From positions 119,763 through 183,762 of the forward strand of contig CAMOVZ010000001.1 of assembly GCA_946628045.1 (NCBI GenBank): a stretch of DNA of 64,000 bases. Direction: 5' to 3'. The position numbers were made by a program, and so were the translations under genes. Positions 7,638 through 16,565 of this stretch are shown here, piece by piece. This DNA comes from an uncultured Caryophanales bacterium. GTDB taxonomy: Bacteria > Bacillota_I > Bacilli_A > RF39 > UBA660. Below the pieces are notes generated by a model, which searched no databases, was not told the DNA's origin, and saw only the letters and a program-made list of their open reading frames with translations. How positions within the stretch are numbered: the stretch's first letter is position 1; every line of letters begins with the position of its first letter.

Positions 7638-8961
7638 ATTTAAGTTTAAACGCTGGACTTACACCATACTCGTAATTAGAGTGAATATTACTATAATTAC
7701 CTGGAGTATTAAATGCAAATAAGAAAGTGTAATTGTCTTTTGAATTAGGTGTACGGAACCACCAATAATCATTTGAACCATTATATTGTTTGATCATTGC
7801 TGTTGCAGAATCAGAAAGTATTACTGTATTATTTTTTTCATAATAATCAAGTTGTCTTGTATTATCGTATGCTGTATCTATCTCTTTAAATACTATTCTA
7901 TCTGAAGGATCAACAAATACTTCATGTGATGATAATAAATATAATTTATCAGTTGTTGTATAATTATTTGAAACAGTTGAACCATGTCCTGATACTACTG
8001 TTGTATCTGCAATTGATTGACGCAAATTATTAGTTACTTTACTATATATACTATTATTTAAATAATATCTCATATTAGAGTGTTCCCAACCACCTTTGTT
8101 TCCATCTCCATAATTTTCTGATTGTTCAAGTGGATTCATTATATGAGTTGTAATAATATCAGTAAACTCTAATACAAAGCCACATGCTGTTTGACTGAAT
8201 CCTTCTGTCTTACATACTGCTGGTGTAGAACAGTTTGCTATTCTAACAGTGTGTACTCCTAAATCTCCTAAATCTATTTCTTTTGTATCACCTAAATTAT
8301 ATGTTCCACAACTTCCATTTGTTGAAGTCTGTTTTGCGGCTTCATTTCCTGCTTCAGCAATTACATCCCATGGATCATTAACAAAACTCATAGGTTGAGA
8401 CATAGAATTAGCTTGACTATATACAACATTAAAGTCAAATACAAATGTTAATCCTTCATCAGGCATATTATCTAATGCTTCTTTTGTAATTAATTTTTCA
8501 TCATATTTTACTTTTATCTTATATGTTTTACTTTCTTGTTTAGCTAATGTATCTCCTAATTGTATTTCACTACCATCGTCATATGTAACAGTATACACTA
8601 TATAATTTGGCAATGTTGATATATCATTTCCATTTACTGTTGATTCTATCTTTGTTATTTTACCATCCATTGTTCCTTCATTTACCGCATCTACAGTAAA
8701 CTCATAAAAGTCACCTGGTTCTTCTAAATCAACTTCATATTCTACTATAGTTTTCTCAGTATCTTTTATATATGCAGGAGTACTTGCCTCTACTCCTTTT
8801 TCATTTGCTACATTATCCCAATGTATATTAAAACTAGCTGCAGATATATTACTAGTACCAAAAATATTTAAACTTCTTGATAATAATGCAAAACCTACTG
8901 TTATTCCTAATAAAAGTATTAATAATAAAAATATTCTATTCTTTTTCTTATTATTTTTCAT
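7636..8961 (-). CDS. SipW-type secreted TasA-like protein with C-terminal DUF6273 domain
   Basis: 441 residues from the ATG at 8961, which follows the ribosome site AGGTGAT. A SipW-cognate type signal (KKKNRIFLLLILLLGITVGF, then ALLSRSLNI) leads a TasA/camelysin-like domain with PGDFYEFTVDAVNEG. From about residue 205 a second domain has ANCSTPAVC, FSQTACGFVLEF, GGWEHSNMRYYL, TTDKLYLLS and TRQLDYY, ending in YWWFRTP and GVSPAF as in DUF6273 proteins. It is probably a surface or matrix protein. The ~35 residues between the last two motifs differ strongly from its three paralogues at 15045, 47654 and 49147. Confidence 0.8.
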   Translation of the reverse strand: MKNNKKKNRIFLLLILLLGITVGFALLSRSLNIFGTSNISAASFNIHWDNVANEKGVEASTPAYIKDTEKTIVEYEVDLEEPGDFYEFTVDAVNEGTMDGKITKIESTVNGNDISTLPNYIVYTVTYDDGSEIQLGDTLAKQESKTYKIKVKYDEKLITKEALDNMPDEGLTFVFDFNVVYSQANSMSQPMSFVNDPWDVIAEAGNEAAKQTSTNGSCGTYNLGDTKEIDLGDLGVHTVRIANCSTPAVCKTEGFSQTACGFVLEFTDIITTHIMNPLEQSENYGDGNKGGWEHSNMRYYLNNSIYSKVTNNLRQSIADTTVVSGHGSTVSNNYTTTDKLYLLSSHEVFVDPSDRIVFKEIDTAYDNTRQLDYYEKNNTVILSDSATAMIKQYNGSNDYWWFRTPNSKDNYTFLFAFNTPGNYSNIHSNYEYGVSPAFKLK

Positions 8962-9011
8962 AGTATCACCTATTATTATTGTATCAATTATATTTATTAA
9001 TACAAACAAAA

Positions 9012-9039
9012 AAATGTAAATTAATTATAATTTACATTT
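9012..9039 (-). terminator. Rho-independent terminator after ftsW
   Basis: AAATGTAAATT / AATTTACATTT inverted repeat followed by T7 on the minus strand. Confidence 0.7.
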
Positions 9040-9043
9040 TATT

Positions 9044-10180
9044 TTACACACCTTTTTCTTTTAACATACCATTTTCTACACTTACTCTTTGTACTATTGT
9101 TAAACTAGCAATTAAACAAATAGTAAAACTACCACCATAACTCATAAATGGAAGAGGAACTCCTGTCATAGGCATTAATCCCATTATACCTAATAAATTA
9201 ATAGCTATATGGAAAAATATATAAGCTGCCACTCCATAACAAAGTACTGCACCCTTATTAGTAGGACTACGTCTACCAATCATTAATATTCTATATAAAA
9301 TGAATATATAAAGTAATATTAATATTACACCAGTAATTACACCTAATTCTTCTACTATAATAGCAAATATAAAATCTGTATATGGTTCAGGTAAATATAA
9401 ATATTTTTGTGTAGAGTTACCTAATCCAACACCAGTTAATCCACCATTATTAATAGCTATATAACAATTACATACTTGATTACCAGTATCTAATATTCTT
9501 TCACAAGGATTAGAAAAATTAAATCTTTGCATTTGTCTTTCAAGTAAAACCCCTTTACCTGATCCAAATAAAACTATAGCTCCAAACACTATTAAACCTA
9601 TAACAGCAAAACCTGTCTTATACTTAATTTCTTTATTTATAGGAACTGCTAAAAATATAATTCCAACTACAGCACAATATATTATAGTAGTACCTAAATC
9701 CGGTTGAATAAAAATAAGTCCAGCAACTATAGCACATACTCCTATAGGAAATAAACTACTACCCCACTTGTTTAATTTTTTAATATTTTTTTCATAATAT
9801 TCAGCTAAAAAGACAATAGTAATTACTTTAATGAATTCACTAGGCTGAATACTAACAAAACCTAAATCAAACCAACTTATTGCTTGATTTTGAGCAGTAC
9901 CATATATTAATAAAGCTACTAAAGAAGCTATTGAAATAATTAATAATCCCCATGAAAACATACCATAACTTTTAGTATTAAATTTAATCATAAATAAAAA
10001 TAATAAAAATCCTACTATTAAGAAAATACCTTGTTTGAAAAAATAATTATATGGACTAACTGCATGAGTCATATATGCAGTAACATTACTAGCAGAAAAT
10101 ACCATAATAAGTCCAAATATAAATAAAGCTACTGTTACAAAAAATAATGGTTTATCTATATACTTAATTACCTTTTTCAT
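9044..10180 (-). CDS. ftsW: FtsW-type SEDS peptidoglycan glycosyltransferase
   Basis: 378 residues from the ATG at 10180 behind AAAGGAGAG; an upstream in-frame ATG has no ribosome site. There are about ten membrane helices and SEDS signatures: MVFSAS, QPSEFIKV, QPDLGTTII, NNGGLTGVGLGNS, LPEPYTDFIFAII, and GLMPMTGVPLPFMSYGG near the C terminus. SEDS proteins polymerise lipid II at the septum (FtsW) or sidewall (RodA). The YLYLPEPYTDFIF and C-terminal motif favour FtsW. Its presence indicates a cell wall. It is divergent from the YjcZ-like gene, with a TATATT -10 element near 10202. Confidence 0.88.
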   Translation of the reverse strand: MKKVIKYIDKPLFFVTVALFIFGLIMVFSASNVTAYMTHAVSPYNYFFKQGIFLIVGFLLFLFMIKFNTKSYGMFSWGLLIISIASLVALLIYGTAQNQAISWFDLGFVSIQPSEFIKVITIVFLAEYYEKNIKKLNKWGSSLFPIGVCAIVAGLIFIQPDLGTTIIYCAVVGIIFLAVPINKEIKYKTGFAVIGLIVFGAIVLFGSGKGVLLERQMQRFNFSNPCERILDTGNQVCNCYIAINNGGLTGVGLGNSTQKYLYLPEPYTDFIFAIIVEELGVITGVILILLYIFILYRILMIGRRSPTNKGAVLCYGVAAYIFFHIAINLLGIMGLMPMTGVPLPFMSYGGSFTICLIASLTIVQRVSVENGMLKEKGV

Positions 10181-10294
10181 AGCATTCTCTCCTTTATAAT
10201 AAATATACCATAAAAATAAATAAAATAATAAATTATTACTCACAAAATATGTAAATTAACATACTTTATATTAGATAAGTAAAGGAGGTAATTT

Positions 10295-10438
10295 ATGTAT
10301 TATTATGGTGGAGGAAGTTGCTGTCCTAACACAAATGCTTACTACTATCCTATGACAAATAATAATAATAACTATGCTATTGTATTAGTATTATTTATTT
10401 TACTAGTAATAATCATTGGTACTAGATGGAGCAATTAA
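10295..10438 (+). CDS. YjcZ/SscA-like small membrane protein
   Basis: A 47-codon gene with a strong ribosome site (AAAGGAGGT, 4 bases before ATG). The product begins MYYYGGGSCCPN, has a Tyr/Asn-rich stretch, and ends in one membrane helix (YAIVLVLFILLVIIIGT) plus RWSN. This is the layout of the YjcZ family (Gly/Tyr N terminus and a FxLIVVLFILLIIVG-like helix), which includes sporulation-associated peptides in Bacillus. The two adjacent Cys at 9-10 are unusual. A perfect terminator overlaps the stop codon. Whether the organism sporulates cannot be told from this window. Confidence 0.7.
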   Translation: MYYYGGGSCCPNTNAYYYPMTNNNNNYAIVLVLFILLVIIIGTRWSN

Positions 10439-10455
10439 TAATTGCTCTTTTTTTT
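10429..10455 (+). terminator. Terminator of the YjcZ-like gene
   Basis: Perfect stem GAGCAATT / AATTGCTC with a 3-base loop followed by T8. It begins within the last codons of the gene. Confidence 0.9.
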
Positions 10456-10470
10456 ATTTTGTGATAAAAT
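10442..10470 (+). promoter_or_regulatory. Promoter for def
   Basis: TTGCTC at 10442-10447, a 17-base spacer and TAAAAT at 10465-10470, preceded by TGA in extended -10 style. The -35 lies in the descending arm of the previous terminator. Confidence 0.55.
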
Positions 10471-10491
10471 ATATGCGTTGAGGTGGTACTA

Positions 10492-11055
10492 GTGTTAAAA
10501 ACAAAAGATATACTAGATGAAAAGGATAAAAGATTAAGACAAATTTCTAAGGAAGTAGAGTTTCCACTATCTAAAGAAGATAAAGAAACAATAGATACTA
10601 TGATTAAATATCTTCATGATAGCCAAATAGAAGAATTAAGTGAAAAATATGACCTACGACCTGGTATGGGAATGAGTGCAGTACAAGTTGGAGTATTAAA
10701 AAGATACTTTGTAGTAGTAAATGAAATAAGTGAACCAGATGATGAGAAAAAAGAATTTGAAACTTATATATTAATAAACCCTAAAATAATAAGTAACTCT
10801 ATGGAACAAATCTATGTTGAAGAAGGAGAAGGATGTCTATCAATAAATCGTCCTGTTGAAGGAATTGTTCCAAGATACGCAAGAGTTACAATGGAAGCAT
10901 ATGATATGGAAGGAAGAAAAATTCATGTAAGAGCACGTGAAGAATTAGCAATTTGTTTTCAACATGAATTAGACCATTTAAATGGTATATTATTCACAGA
11001 TCATATTGATCCTAAAAATCCGTTCAAAGGAAAAGACCAAATGCGAGGCATTTAG
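10492..11055 (+). CDS. def: Peptide deformylase
   Basis: 187 residues with the three deformylase motifs: GMGMSAVQVG (motif 1, normally GxGLAAxQ), EGEGCLSI (motif 2, metal Cys) and QHELDHLNG (motif 3, HExxH). It removes the formyl group from nascent proteins. I chose the GTG at 10492 because the ribosome site GAGGTGG overlaps the more upstream GTG at 10483. The type I/II insertion near residue 75 (PDDEKKEFE) is present. It converges with the kinase-like gene and overlaps it by 4 bases. Confidence 0.93.
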   Translation: MLKTKDILDEKDKRLRQISKEVEFPLSKEDKETIDTMIKYLHDSQIEELSEKYDLRPGMGMSAVQVGVLKRYFVVVNEISEPDDEKKEFETYILINPKIISNSMEQIYVEEGEGCLSINRPVEGIVPRYARVTMEAYDMEGRKIHVRAREELAICFQHELDHLNGILFTDHIDPKNPFKGKDQMRGI

Positions 11056-11924
11056 TCTTTTTTATTTATCTTTTGTAAAGCTTTATATACGTTATAACAA
11101 CCTCTTTCATAAGAAGTTGGTACCATATCTAAATAATCAACTACTAATTTATTTTTTTTATCAGTATAATGATTAATATAAATATCTCTCATTTCACTAG
11201 GTATTATACCTACTTCATATAAATATTTAATATAATCAAAATATTCATCATAACTTAATTTATGTAATCTATCTCCAGCTAAAAAATTTAATACCATAGT
11301 GTTATATGAATAATTATCTGCATTTATACTAGGATAAGAATTAACATAATTTTTTACTCTATATTTTGGAATATTATGAGTTTTATAATCCATAACCATA
11401 TATGTAGATATTACTAATCTTTTTTTACTGACAGAAGCACTATCTAAATCAATTATTGATATTTCATTATCTTTATTAATTAAAAAATTATATTCATGTA
11501 AATCACCAAAATAAAACTCTTGTTTTTGACATTGTACTTTTCTAATTAACTCACCTATTCTTTTTAAAATATCTAATTTGAAAGAATTAGGTATTTTTCT
11601 ATTTTCTAATATTTCACCCAAAGTAATAGAATCAACTACTTCTCTAATAGTAAAACCAGATTTTACCCCACCGACTGTAATAATATCTTCAGGAAGTATT
11701 AATTCTTTATATTCACTTAATTCACTGTCCCTGATTCTTTTGATAGTTTCAATCTTTTTATTTACTTTTTGTGTATCAGTTAAAAGTAGTTTTTTTATTA
11801 ATATACTATTCATATCATCATCTTTTTTATAATAATAAATAATAGATTCACTATTCCAAATACCATCTAATGGATATTTTTTTAATTTAGATATATCACT
11901 TTCTTTTAATGCAATCTCATTCAT
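11052..11924 (-). CDS. Protein-kinase-fold (phosphotransferase-like) protein
   Basis: 290 residues from the ATG at 11924 behind GGTGA. The C-lobe shows FGDLHEYNFL, the catalytic-loop pattern (D and N), followed by SIIDLDSAS, which stands for the metal-binding DFD/DFG position. The N-lobe has a lysine-rich strand (SILIKKLLL) and a hinge-like stretch, but no clear glycine-rich loop. This resembles bacterial aminoglycoside-kinase-like or Ser/Thr-kinase-like proteins. There is no membrane segment. The substrate is unknown, and the neighbours (def, smc) give no hint. Confidence 0.65.
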   Translation of the reverse strand: MNEIALKESDISKLKKYPLDGIWNSESIIYYYKKDDDMNSILIKKLLLTDTQKVNKKIETIKRIRDSELSEYKELILPEDIITVGGVKSGFTIREVVDSITLGEILENRKIPNSFKLDILKRIGELIRKVQCQKQEFYFGDLHEYNFLINKDNEISIIDLDSASVSKKRLVISTYMVMDYKTHNIPKYRVKNYVNSYPSINADNYSYNTMVLNFLAGDRLHKLSYDEYFDYIKYLYEVGIIPSEMRDIYINHYTDKKNKLVVDYLDMVPTSYERGCYNVYKALQKINKKD

Positions 11925-11980
11925 ATAATTCACCACGTATGTGATATATTAACATTTTATTAAAAATAAGTCCACAAAAA

Positions 11981-12000
11981 AAGGTAAATAACTTTACCTT
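11981..12000 (-). terminator. Terminator after smc
   Basis: Stem AAGGTAAA / TTTACCTT with a 4-base loop and a T7 run on the minus strand. Confidence 0.8.
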
Positions 12001-14955
12001 TTATAGAAATTCTTCATGTTGTTCTAACTTAACGCTAACAAGTTTAGAAACACCAGATTCTTGCATTGTAATACCATATAAAGTATTAGCATATTCCATA
12101 GTCTTCTTCTTATGTGTAATTATTAAGAATTGTGTTTTATCTTTATAATTAGATAAGTATTCACCAAATCCAGCGACATTAGCTTCATCTAGTGCTGCTT
12201 CAACTTCATCAAATATACAGAATGGTACTGTTCTTACATTAAGTATTGCAAATAATAAACTAATTGCAGTTAATGTTTTTTCTCCACCACTAAGTAATGA
12301 AATTGTAGTAAGTTTCTTTCCAGGAGGAGATGCAACTATATCTACTCCAGTATTTAATATATCTTCTGGATTTGTAAGTTTAAGATCTGCTTTACCACCT
12401 TTAAATAATTCTTTAAATACATTTTGGAATTCAACTCTAATTTGTTCAAAAGTATTAGCAAACTCTTCTTTCATTACATCATCCATTTCATTCATGATTT
12501 CTAAAAGAGTATTTTCTGCATTTAATAAATCTTCTCTTTGATTAGTTAAGAATTCATACCTTGTATTTACTTTTTCATATTCTTCAATAGCATCTAAATT
12601 AACCATACCAATACGTTTAATATTAGCTCTATATTTATTAACTAAACTTCTAGCTTCATCAGGATCTATATCTAAAACATAATCACTTTTAGCTTTTTCA
12701 TAAGTTAACTCATAGTCAGTTGCGAGTATCTCTAACATATTATCTAACTTAACATCACTTCTATTAATAGATATTTCTAACTCACGTGATTCTTTTTCTA
12801 AATTACGTAAAGTAGAATTCTTTAACTTATCTGAAGCTATTGCTTTTTCTTGTTTATCTTTTAAAGAAGAAATATCTTTATTTAAAGATTTTAATTTAAT
12901 TTCTAATTTTTCTTTTAAAGCTTCTTTATCATGGAATAATTTAATTAATTCTTCTTCTTTTTTACTTACAGAATTATTACTAATAGATTTTAATGATTCA
13001 TACTCTTTAGTAATAGATTCTAATTTTTCTTTAATAGATTTAATCTCATCATTCTTAGTTTCTTGTAATTCTCTTAAACGAACTTTCTCACTAGTTATTC
13101 TAAATAAATTTTCTTCTATTTTATTAATAGTATTAGTATTTTCTAATAATTCTTTTGAAATTTCTTCCTCTTCTAATTTTAATAAATTACATTTATCTTC
13201 TAAATGTTTTAATTCTTGTTTTAATATAACAGCACTTTTACCATTATAAATAGAACCACCTGTAAGAGATCCTCCTACATTAACTTGATCTCCATCTAAA
13301 GTAACTATTTTATATCTTGCTTTAATCATATGAGAAAGTCTAGTTGCACTATCCATATTAGTAGAAACAAGTACTATACCTAATTGATTTCTAATAATAT
13401 TATCATATTCTCTATTATAAGATACTAAATCAGACATAACTCCTAAAAAATCTTCACTATTTTTAACAATATTTAAACTTTCAGAATCAATATATCTTTC
13501 TTTAATAACATTTAGTGGAAAGAAAGTAGCACGTCCTAAATGAGAGTCTTTTAAATAATTAATAGCACGTTTTGCAGATTCTTCATCTTTTGTAATAATA
13601 AAATTTTTATTAGAAGAAATAGCTGTATTAAGTGCTTTAACATACTTCTCCTCAGTAGTTAATATATTACCTATAGTATTATGAATACCTACTAAATTAG
13701 TATTATTAAGTACTTTTCTAACACTATTAGGCATATCAGAATTTTGTTCTATTTCAAGTTTTAAATTATCTATTTTATGAGTAGTAGAAATATATTCTTG
13801 ATTATGTGTAGAATAATCATTATTTAACATATTCTTCTTCAATTTTAAACTTTGTAATTCTTTCTCTATAGAAATACTTTCATTATCTTTTTTAGTAACA
13901 TCATCAACTATTCTTTTTAATTCTTCTTCAAGTACACTAATATTACTAGTAAGTTTTTCTCGAGAATCAATTACATTTCTAATTTCTTCTTTTATTTCAT
14001 TTTCTTCTTTAGTAGTTTTACTACGTTCTTTTAATAAAGCTCTTTCTGAATCAATCTTTTCTTTTTCTTCTACTACTTTTAATAATTCACTACTAGTCTT
14101 TTGTTTATCTTCTTCTAATTTTGATATTTTATTAGCATAATCTAAATTTAAAGCATCACTCTTACTAGTTTCATTATATATAGTTTGAATATCACTATCT
14201 ATCTTTTCTTTACGTTTTTTATTATTTTCTACTGAATTATTTAAATTTTCAATGTCATAGGCTAAGAGTGCTACTTCGTATTTATCTAATCCTTTTTTAT
14301 TTTCTAAATACTCTTTAGCTTTAATACTTTGTTCTTTTAAAGGGCCTACCTGCATCTCTAACTCAGTAATAATATCATTTACTCTATCAAGATTATTATG
14401 AGTTCTATCAAGTTTTCTTAAAGCTTCTTCTTTTCTCTTTTTATATTTTAAAATTCCTGAAGCTTCTTCAAATATAACACGTCTGTCATATGATGAATTA
14501 GAAAGTATCTTATCTACTTCACCTTGAGAAATAATATTAAAAGATTCTTTACCCATACCAGTATCCATAAGTAAATTAGTAATATCTTTTAATCTACATT
14601 TTTCTCCATTTAAATAGTATTCATTTTCTCCACTTCTATATACTCTTCTTTTAATAGATATTTCTGTATAAGGGATATTTAAATAATGATCAGTATTATC
14701 AAATATTAATTCTACTGATGCTACATTAAGTGGATTTCTAGATTTAGAACCAGAAAAAATAACATCAGTCATAGATCCATCACCTCTAAGTGATTTAACT
14801 GATTGTTCTCCTAAAACCCAACGTACTGCATCTACTACATTACTTTTACCACTTCCATTAGGTCCTACAATACACGTAATTTTTCCATCTAGTTTTATAT
14901 CTAATTTATCAGCAAATGACTTAAAACCACTTGTTACTATTCCCTTTAAATACAT
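12001..14955 (-). CDS. smc: Chromosome condensation protein SMC (short-armed)
   Basis: 984 residues from the ATG at 14955 (MYLKGIVTSGFKSF) behind AGGGTGA. The N-terminal ATPase half has Walker A GPNGSGKSN at about residue 31. A long coiled coil leads to a hinge at about 408-575 (GRATFFPLN, then VGGSLTGGS). After the return coil, the C-terminal half has the signature LLSGGEKTLTAISLLFAI and Walker B FCIFDEVEAALDEANV. SMC with ScpAB organises and segregates the chromosome. Typical bacterial SMC is about 1,150-1,190 residues; here each arm is roughly 90-100 residues shorter. All catalytic motifs look intact. Confidence 0.95.
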   Translation of the reverse strand: MYLKGIVTSGFKSFADKLDIKLDGKITCIVGPNGSGKSNVVDAVRWVLGEQSVKSLRGDGSMTDVIFSGSKSRNPLNVASVELIFDNTDHYLNIPYTEISIKRRVYRSGENEYYLNGEKCRLKDITNLLMDTGMGKESFNIISQGEVDKILSNSSYDRRVIFEEASGILKYKKRKEEALRKLDRTHNNLDRVNDIITELEMQVGPLKEQSIKAKEYLENKKGLDKYEVALLAYDIENLNNSVENNKKRKEKIDSDIQTIYNETSKSDALNLDYANKISKLEEDKQKTSSELLKVVEEKEKIDSERALLKERSKTTKEENEIKEEIRNVIDSREKLTSNISVLEEELKRIVDDVTKKDNESISIEKELQSLKLKKNMLNNDYSTHNQEYISTTHKIDNLKLEIEQNSDMPNSVRKVLNNTNLVGIHNTIGNILTTEEKYVKALNTAISSNKNFIITKDEESAKRAINYLKDSHLGRATFFPLNVIKERYIDSESLNIVKNSEDFLGVMSDLVSYNREYDNIIRNQLGIVLVSTNMDSATRLSHMIKARYKIVTLDGDQVNVGGSLTGGSIYNGKSAVILKQELKHLEDKCNLLKLEEEEISKELLENTNTINKIEENLFRITSEKVRLRELQETKNDEIKSIKEKLESITKEYESLKSISNNSVSKKEEELIKLFHDKEALKEKLEIKLKSLNKDISSLKDKQEKAIASDKLKNSTLRNLEKESRELEISINRSDVKLDNMLEILATDYELTYEKAKSDYVLDIDPDEARSLVNKYRANIKRIGMVNLDAIEEYEKVNTRYEFLTNQREDLLNAENTLLEIMNEMDDVMKEEFANTFEQIRVEFQNVFKELFKGGKADLKLTNPEDILNTGVDIVASPPGKKLTTISLLSGGEKTLTAISLLFAILNVRTVPFCIFDEVEAALDEANVAGFGEYLSNYKDKTQFLIITHKKKTMEYANTLYGITMQESGVSKLVSVKLEQHEEFL

Positions 14956-15023
14956 ATCTTTCACCCTACTAGATATTATACAATAAAATACAATTTTTTC
15001 CAAACATTTATTGAAAAATAAAA

Positions 15024-15046
15024 AAGAATTTGAAATTCAAATTCTT
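15024..15046 (-). terminator. Rho-independent terminator
   Basis: Stem AAGAATTTGA / TCAAATTCTT with a 3-base loop and a T6 run. It closes the 15045-16484 gene. Confidence 0.8.
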
Positions 15047-16484
15047 AATTTACTTTAGCAATTCTAAATGCTGGAGAAACACCATGCATAGAAGAAGAAT
15101 AAGTCCAACTTAATGAACCAGATGCAAAAATACGATAAAAACTACTGTCGTAATATGAATAAGTATAAGCTGAACGTGTAGCATAATATGATCGTTGACC
15201 TTCCATATCCCAATATTGTCCACCCGGATTTATTTCATTCTTTCCAGCTGCACCAAGTTGAACTCCCCAATTATTAGTATATATCGTATCCATTTTTGTA
15301 CTATAGTAATCTAATTGACGTGTCTTACTAGCAAGTAAATCATAATTAACATTCTCATTACCACTTTCAGTACCATATATTTCACTAACAGCAAATAGAT
15401 ATAACTTATCTGTAACCATTGAAGTTTGTGGACTTCCACCATGATAACTAGATGATGATACATTAGTATCTATTATTCTATTTCTTATATCAGTAGGTAA
15501 TGTATCGATAAATCCTTTACCAGCATAGTTTATATTATCATGACTATAAGTACCTCCATTTAGATAAGCTCTCATATCAGAGTATTGCCATCCTCCCCAA
15601 GTACCTTCACCATTACCATGAGCATAACTACTAGTATTATAATAATTCATTCGATGTGTTGTAACTATATCAGAAAACTCTAACACAAACCCACATGCAG
15701 TTTGTGAAAAACCAGTTGTATTACATTCATCCGGTGTAGATAAATTAGCAATTCTAAGACGAGCTTGTAATCCGTTATTTGTATTATCATTTAAAGTTAT
15801 TGTCTTAGTTCTTCCTGTTTCCATTGCTTTTACTAATTCATCAGTAGGATTTCCATTATCATATAATCCTATTATTTCATCCCAATCTTTTCTATCTAAA
15901 AATCCAGCTACTAAAGCATCATCATCAGCTTGACCATAAGTTACACTATATGTAAATGTATAACTTGTACCACCATCAGGTATATTAGCTAATTCTTCAT
16001 TTGTTATTGTATCTAAAAATTCTACTCTTACTTTATATTTTTCTCTTGTAGGTACACCATTATTTGCTTTTTCAAGTAAATCATCTTTAAATATTTCCGC
16101 ACCATCAGCATAAGTCACTTCATACTTAATATAACTTGGAAGAGTTGGAGATACACTATTATCAATATCTGTAATCATAGCATCCAAACTACCAGCATTA
16201 ACCGCATCTACTGTAAACTCATAAAAGTCTCCTGGCAAAGATAAATCCACAGTCCAAATAAGTTTAGTGTTTTCAGGATCTCCATCATCATGAGTACGAT
16301 CTGGAATTACACTTGAAACACTTCCTTCACTTACTACTGGTACATCCCAATAAATATTCCATGTATTTTTATTAATTTTTGTATTACCATTTATTTTAAG
16401 TGTTGTAGAAAGAGCTGCAAAGCCTATACTTATTCCTAATAAAAGTAACAATAAAAATAAAACTTTATTTTTTCTACTTTTCAT
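15045..16484 (-). CDS. SipW-type secreted TasA-like protein with C-terminal DUF6273 domain
   Basis: 479 residues from the ATG at 16484 behind AGGTGATACT. The SipW-cognate signal is KSRKNKVLFLLLLLLGISIG followed by FAALSTTLKINGNTKI, then the TasA-like motif PGDFYEFTVDAVNAG. The second domain has LSTPDECNTTGFSQTACG, GGWQYSDMRAYL, VTDKLYLFAVSEIYG, TRQLDYY and a C-terminal GVSPAFRI. Where the paralogues have WWLRS, this one has YYATRSA, and the variable tract is rich in Tyr and Ser. It is likely exported and assembled at the surface through the SipW peptidase at 51128. It lies alone between smc and the NodB-fold gene, with its own terminator. Confidence 0.8.
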   Translation of the reverse strand: MKSRKNKVLFLLLLLLGISIGFAALSTTLKINGNTKINKNTWNIYWDVPVVSEGSVSSVIPDRTHDDGDPENTKLIWTVDLSLPGDFYEFTVDAVNAGSLDAMITDIDNSVSPTLPSYIKYEVTYADGAEIFKDDLLEKANNGVPTREKYKVRVEFLDTITNEELANIPDGGTSYTFTYSVTYGQADDDALVAGFLDRKDWDEIIGLYDNGNPTDELVKAMETGRTKTITLNDNTNNGLQARLRIANLSTPDECNTTGFSQTACGFVLEFSDIVTTHRMNYYNTSSYAHGNGEGTWGGWQYSDMRAYLNGGTYSHDNINYAGKGFIDTLPTDIRNRIIDTNVSSSSYHGGSPQTSMVTDKLYLFAVSEIYGTESGNENVNYDLLASKTRQLDYYSTKMDTIYTNNWGVQLGAAGKNEINPGGQYWDMEGQRSYYATRSAYTYSYYDSSFYRIFASGSLSWTYSSSMHGVSPAFRIAKVN

Positions 16485-16533
16485 AGTATCACCTATTATC
16501 ATTATATCAAATTATATTTTTATTAAAACCAAA

Positions 16534-16565
16534 AGTAATGTAAATTATTGTAAATTTACATTACT
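16534..16565 (-). terminator. Rho-independent terminator (long A/T stem)
   Basis: 13-bp stem AGTAATGTAAATT / AATTTACATTACT with a 6-base loop and a T-rich flank on the minus strand. Confidence 0.65.
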
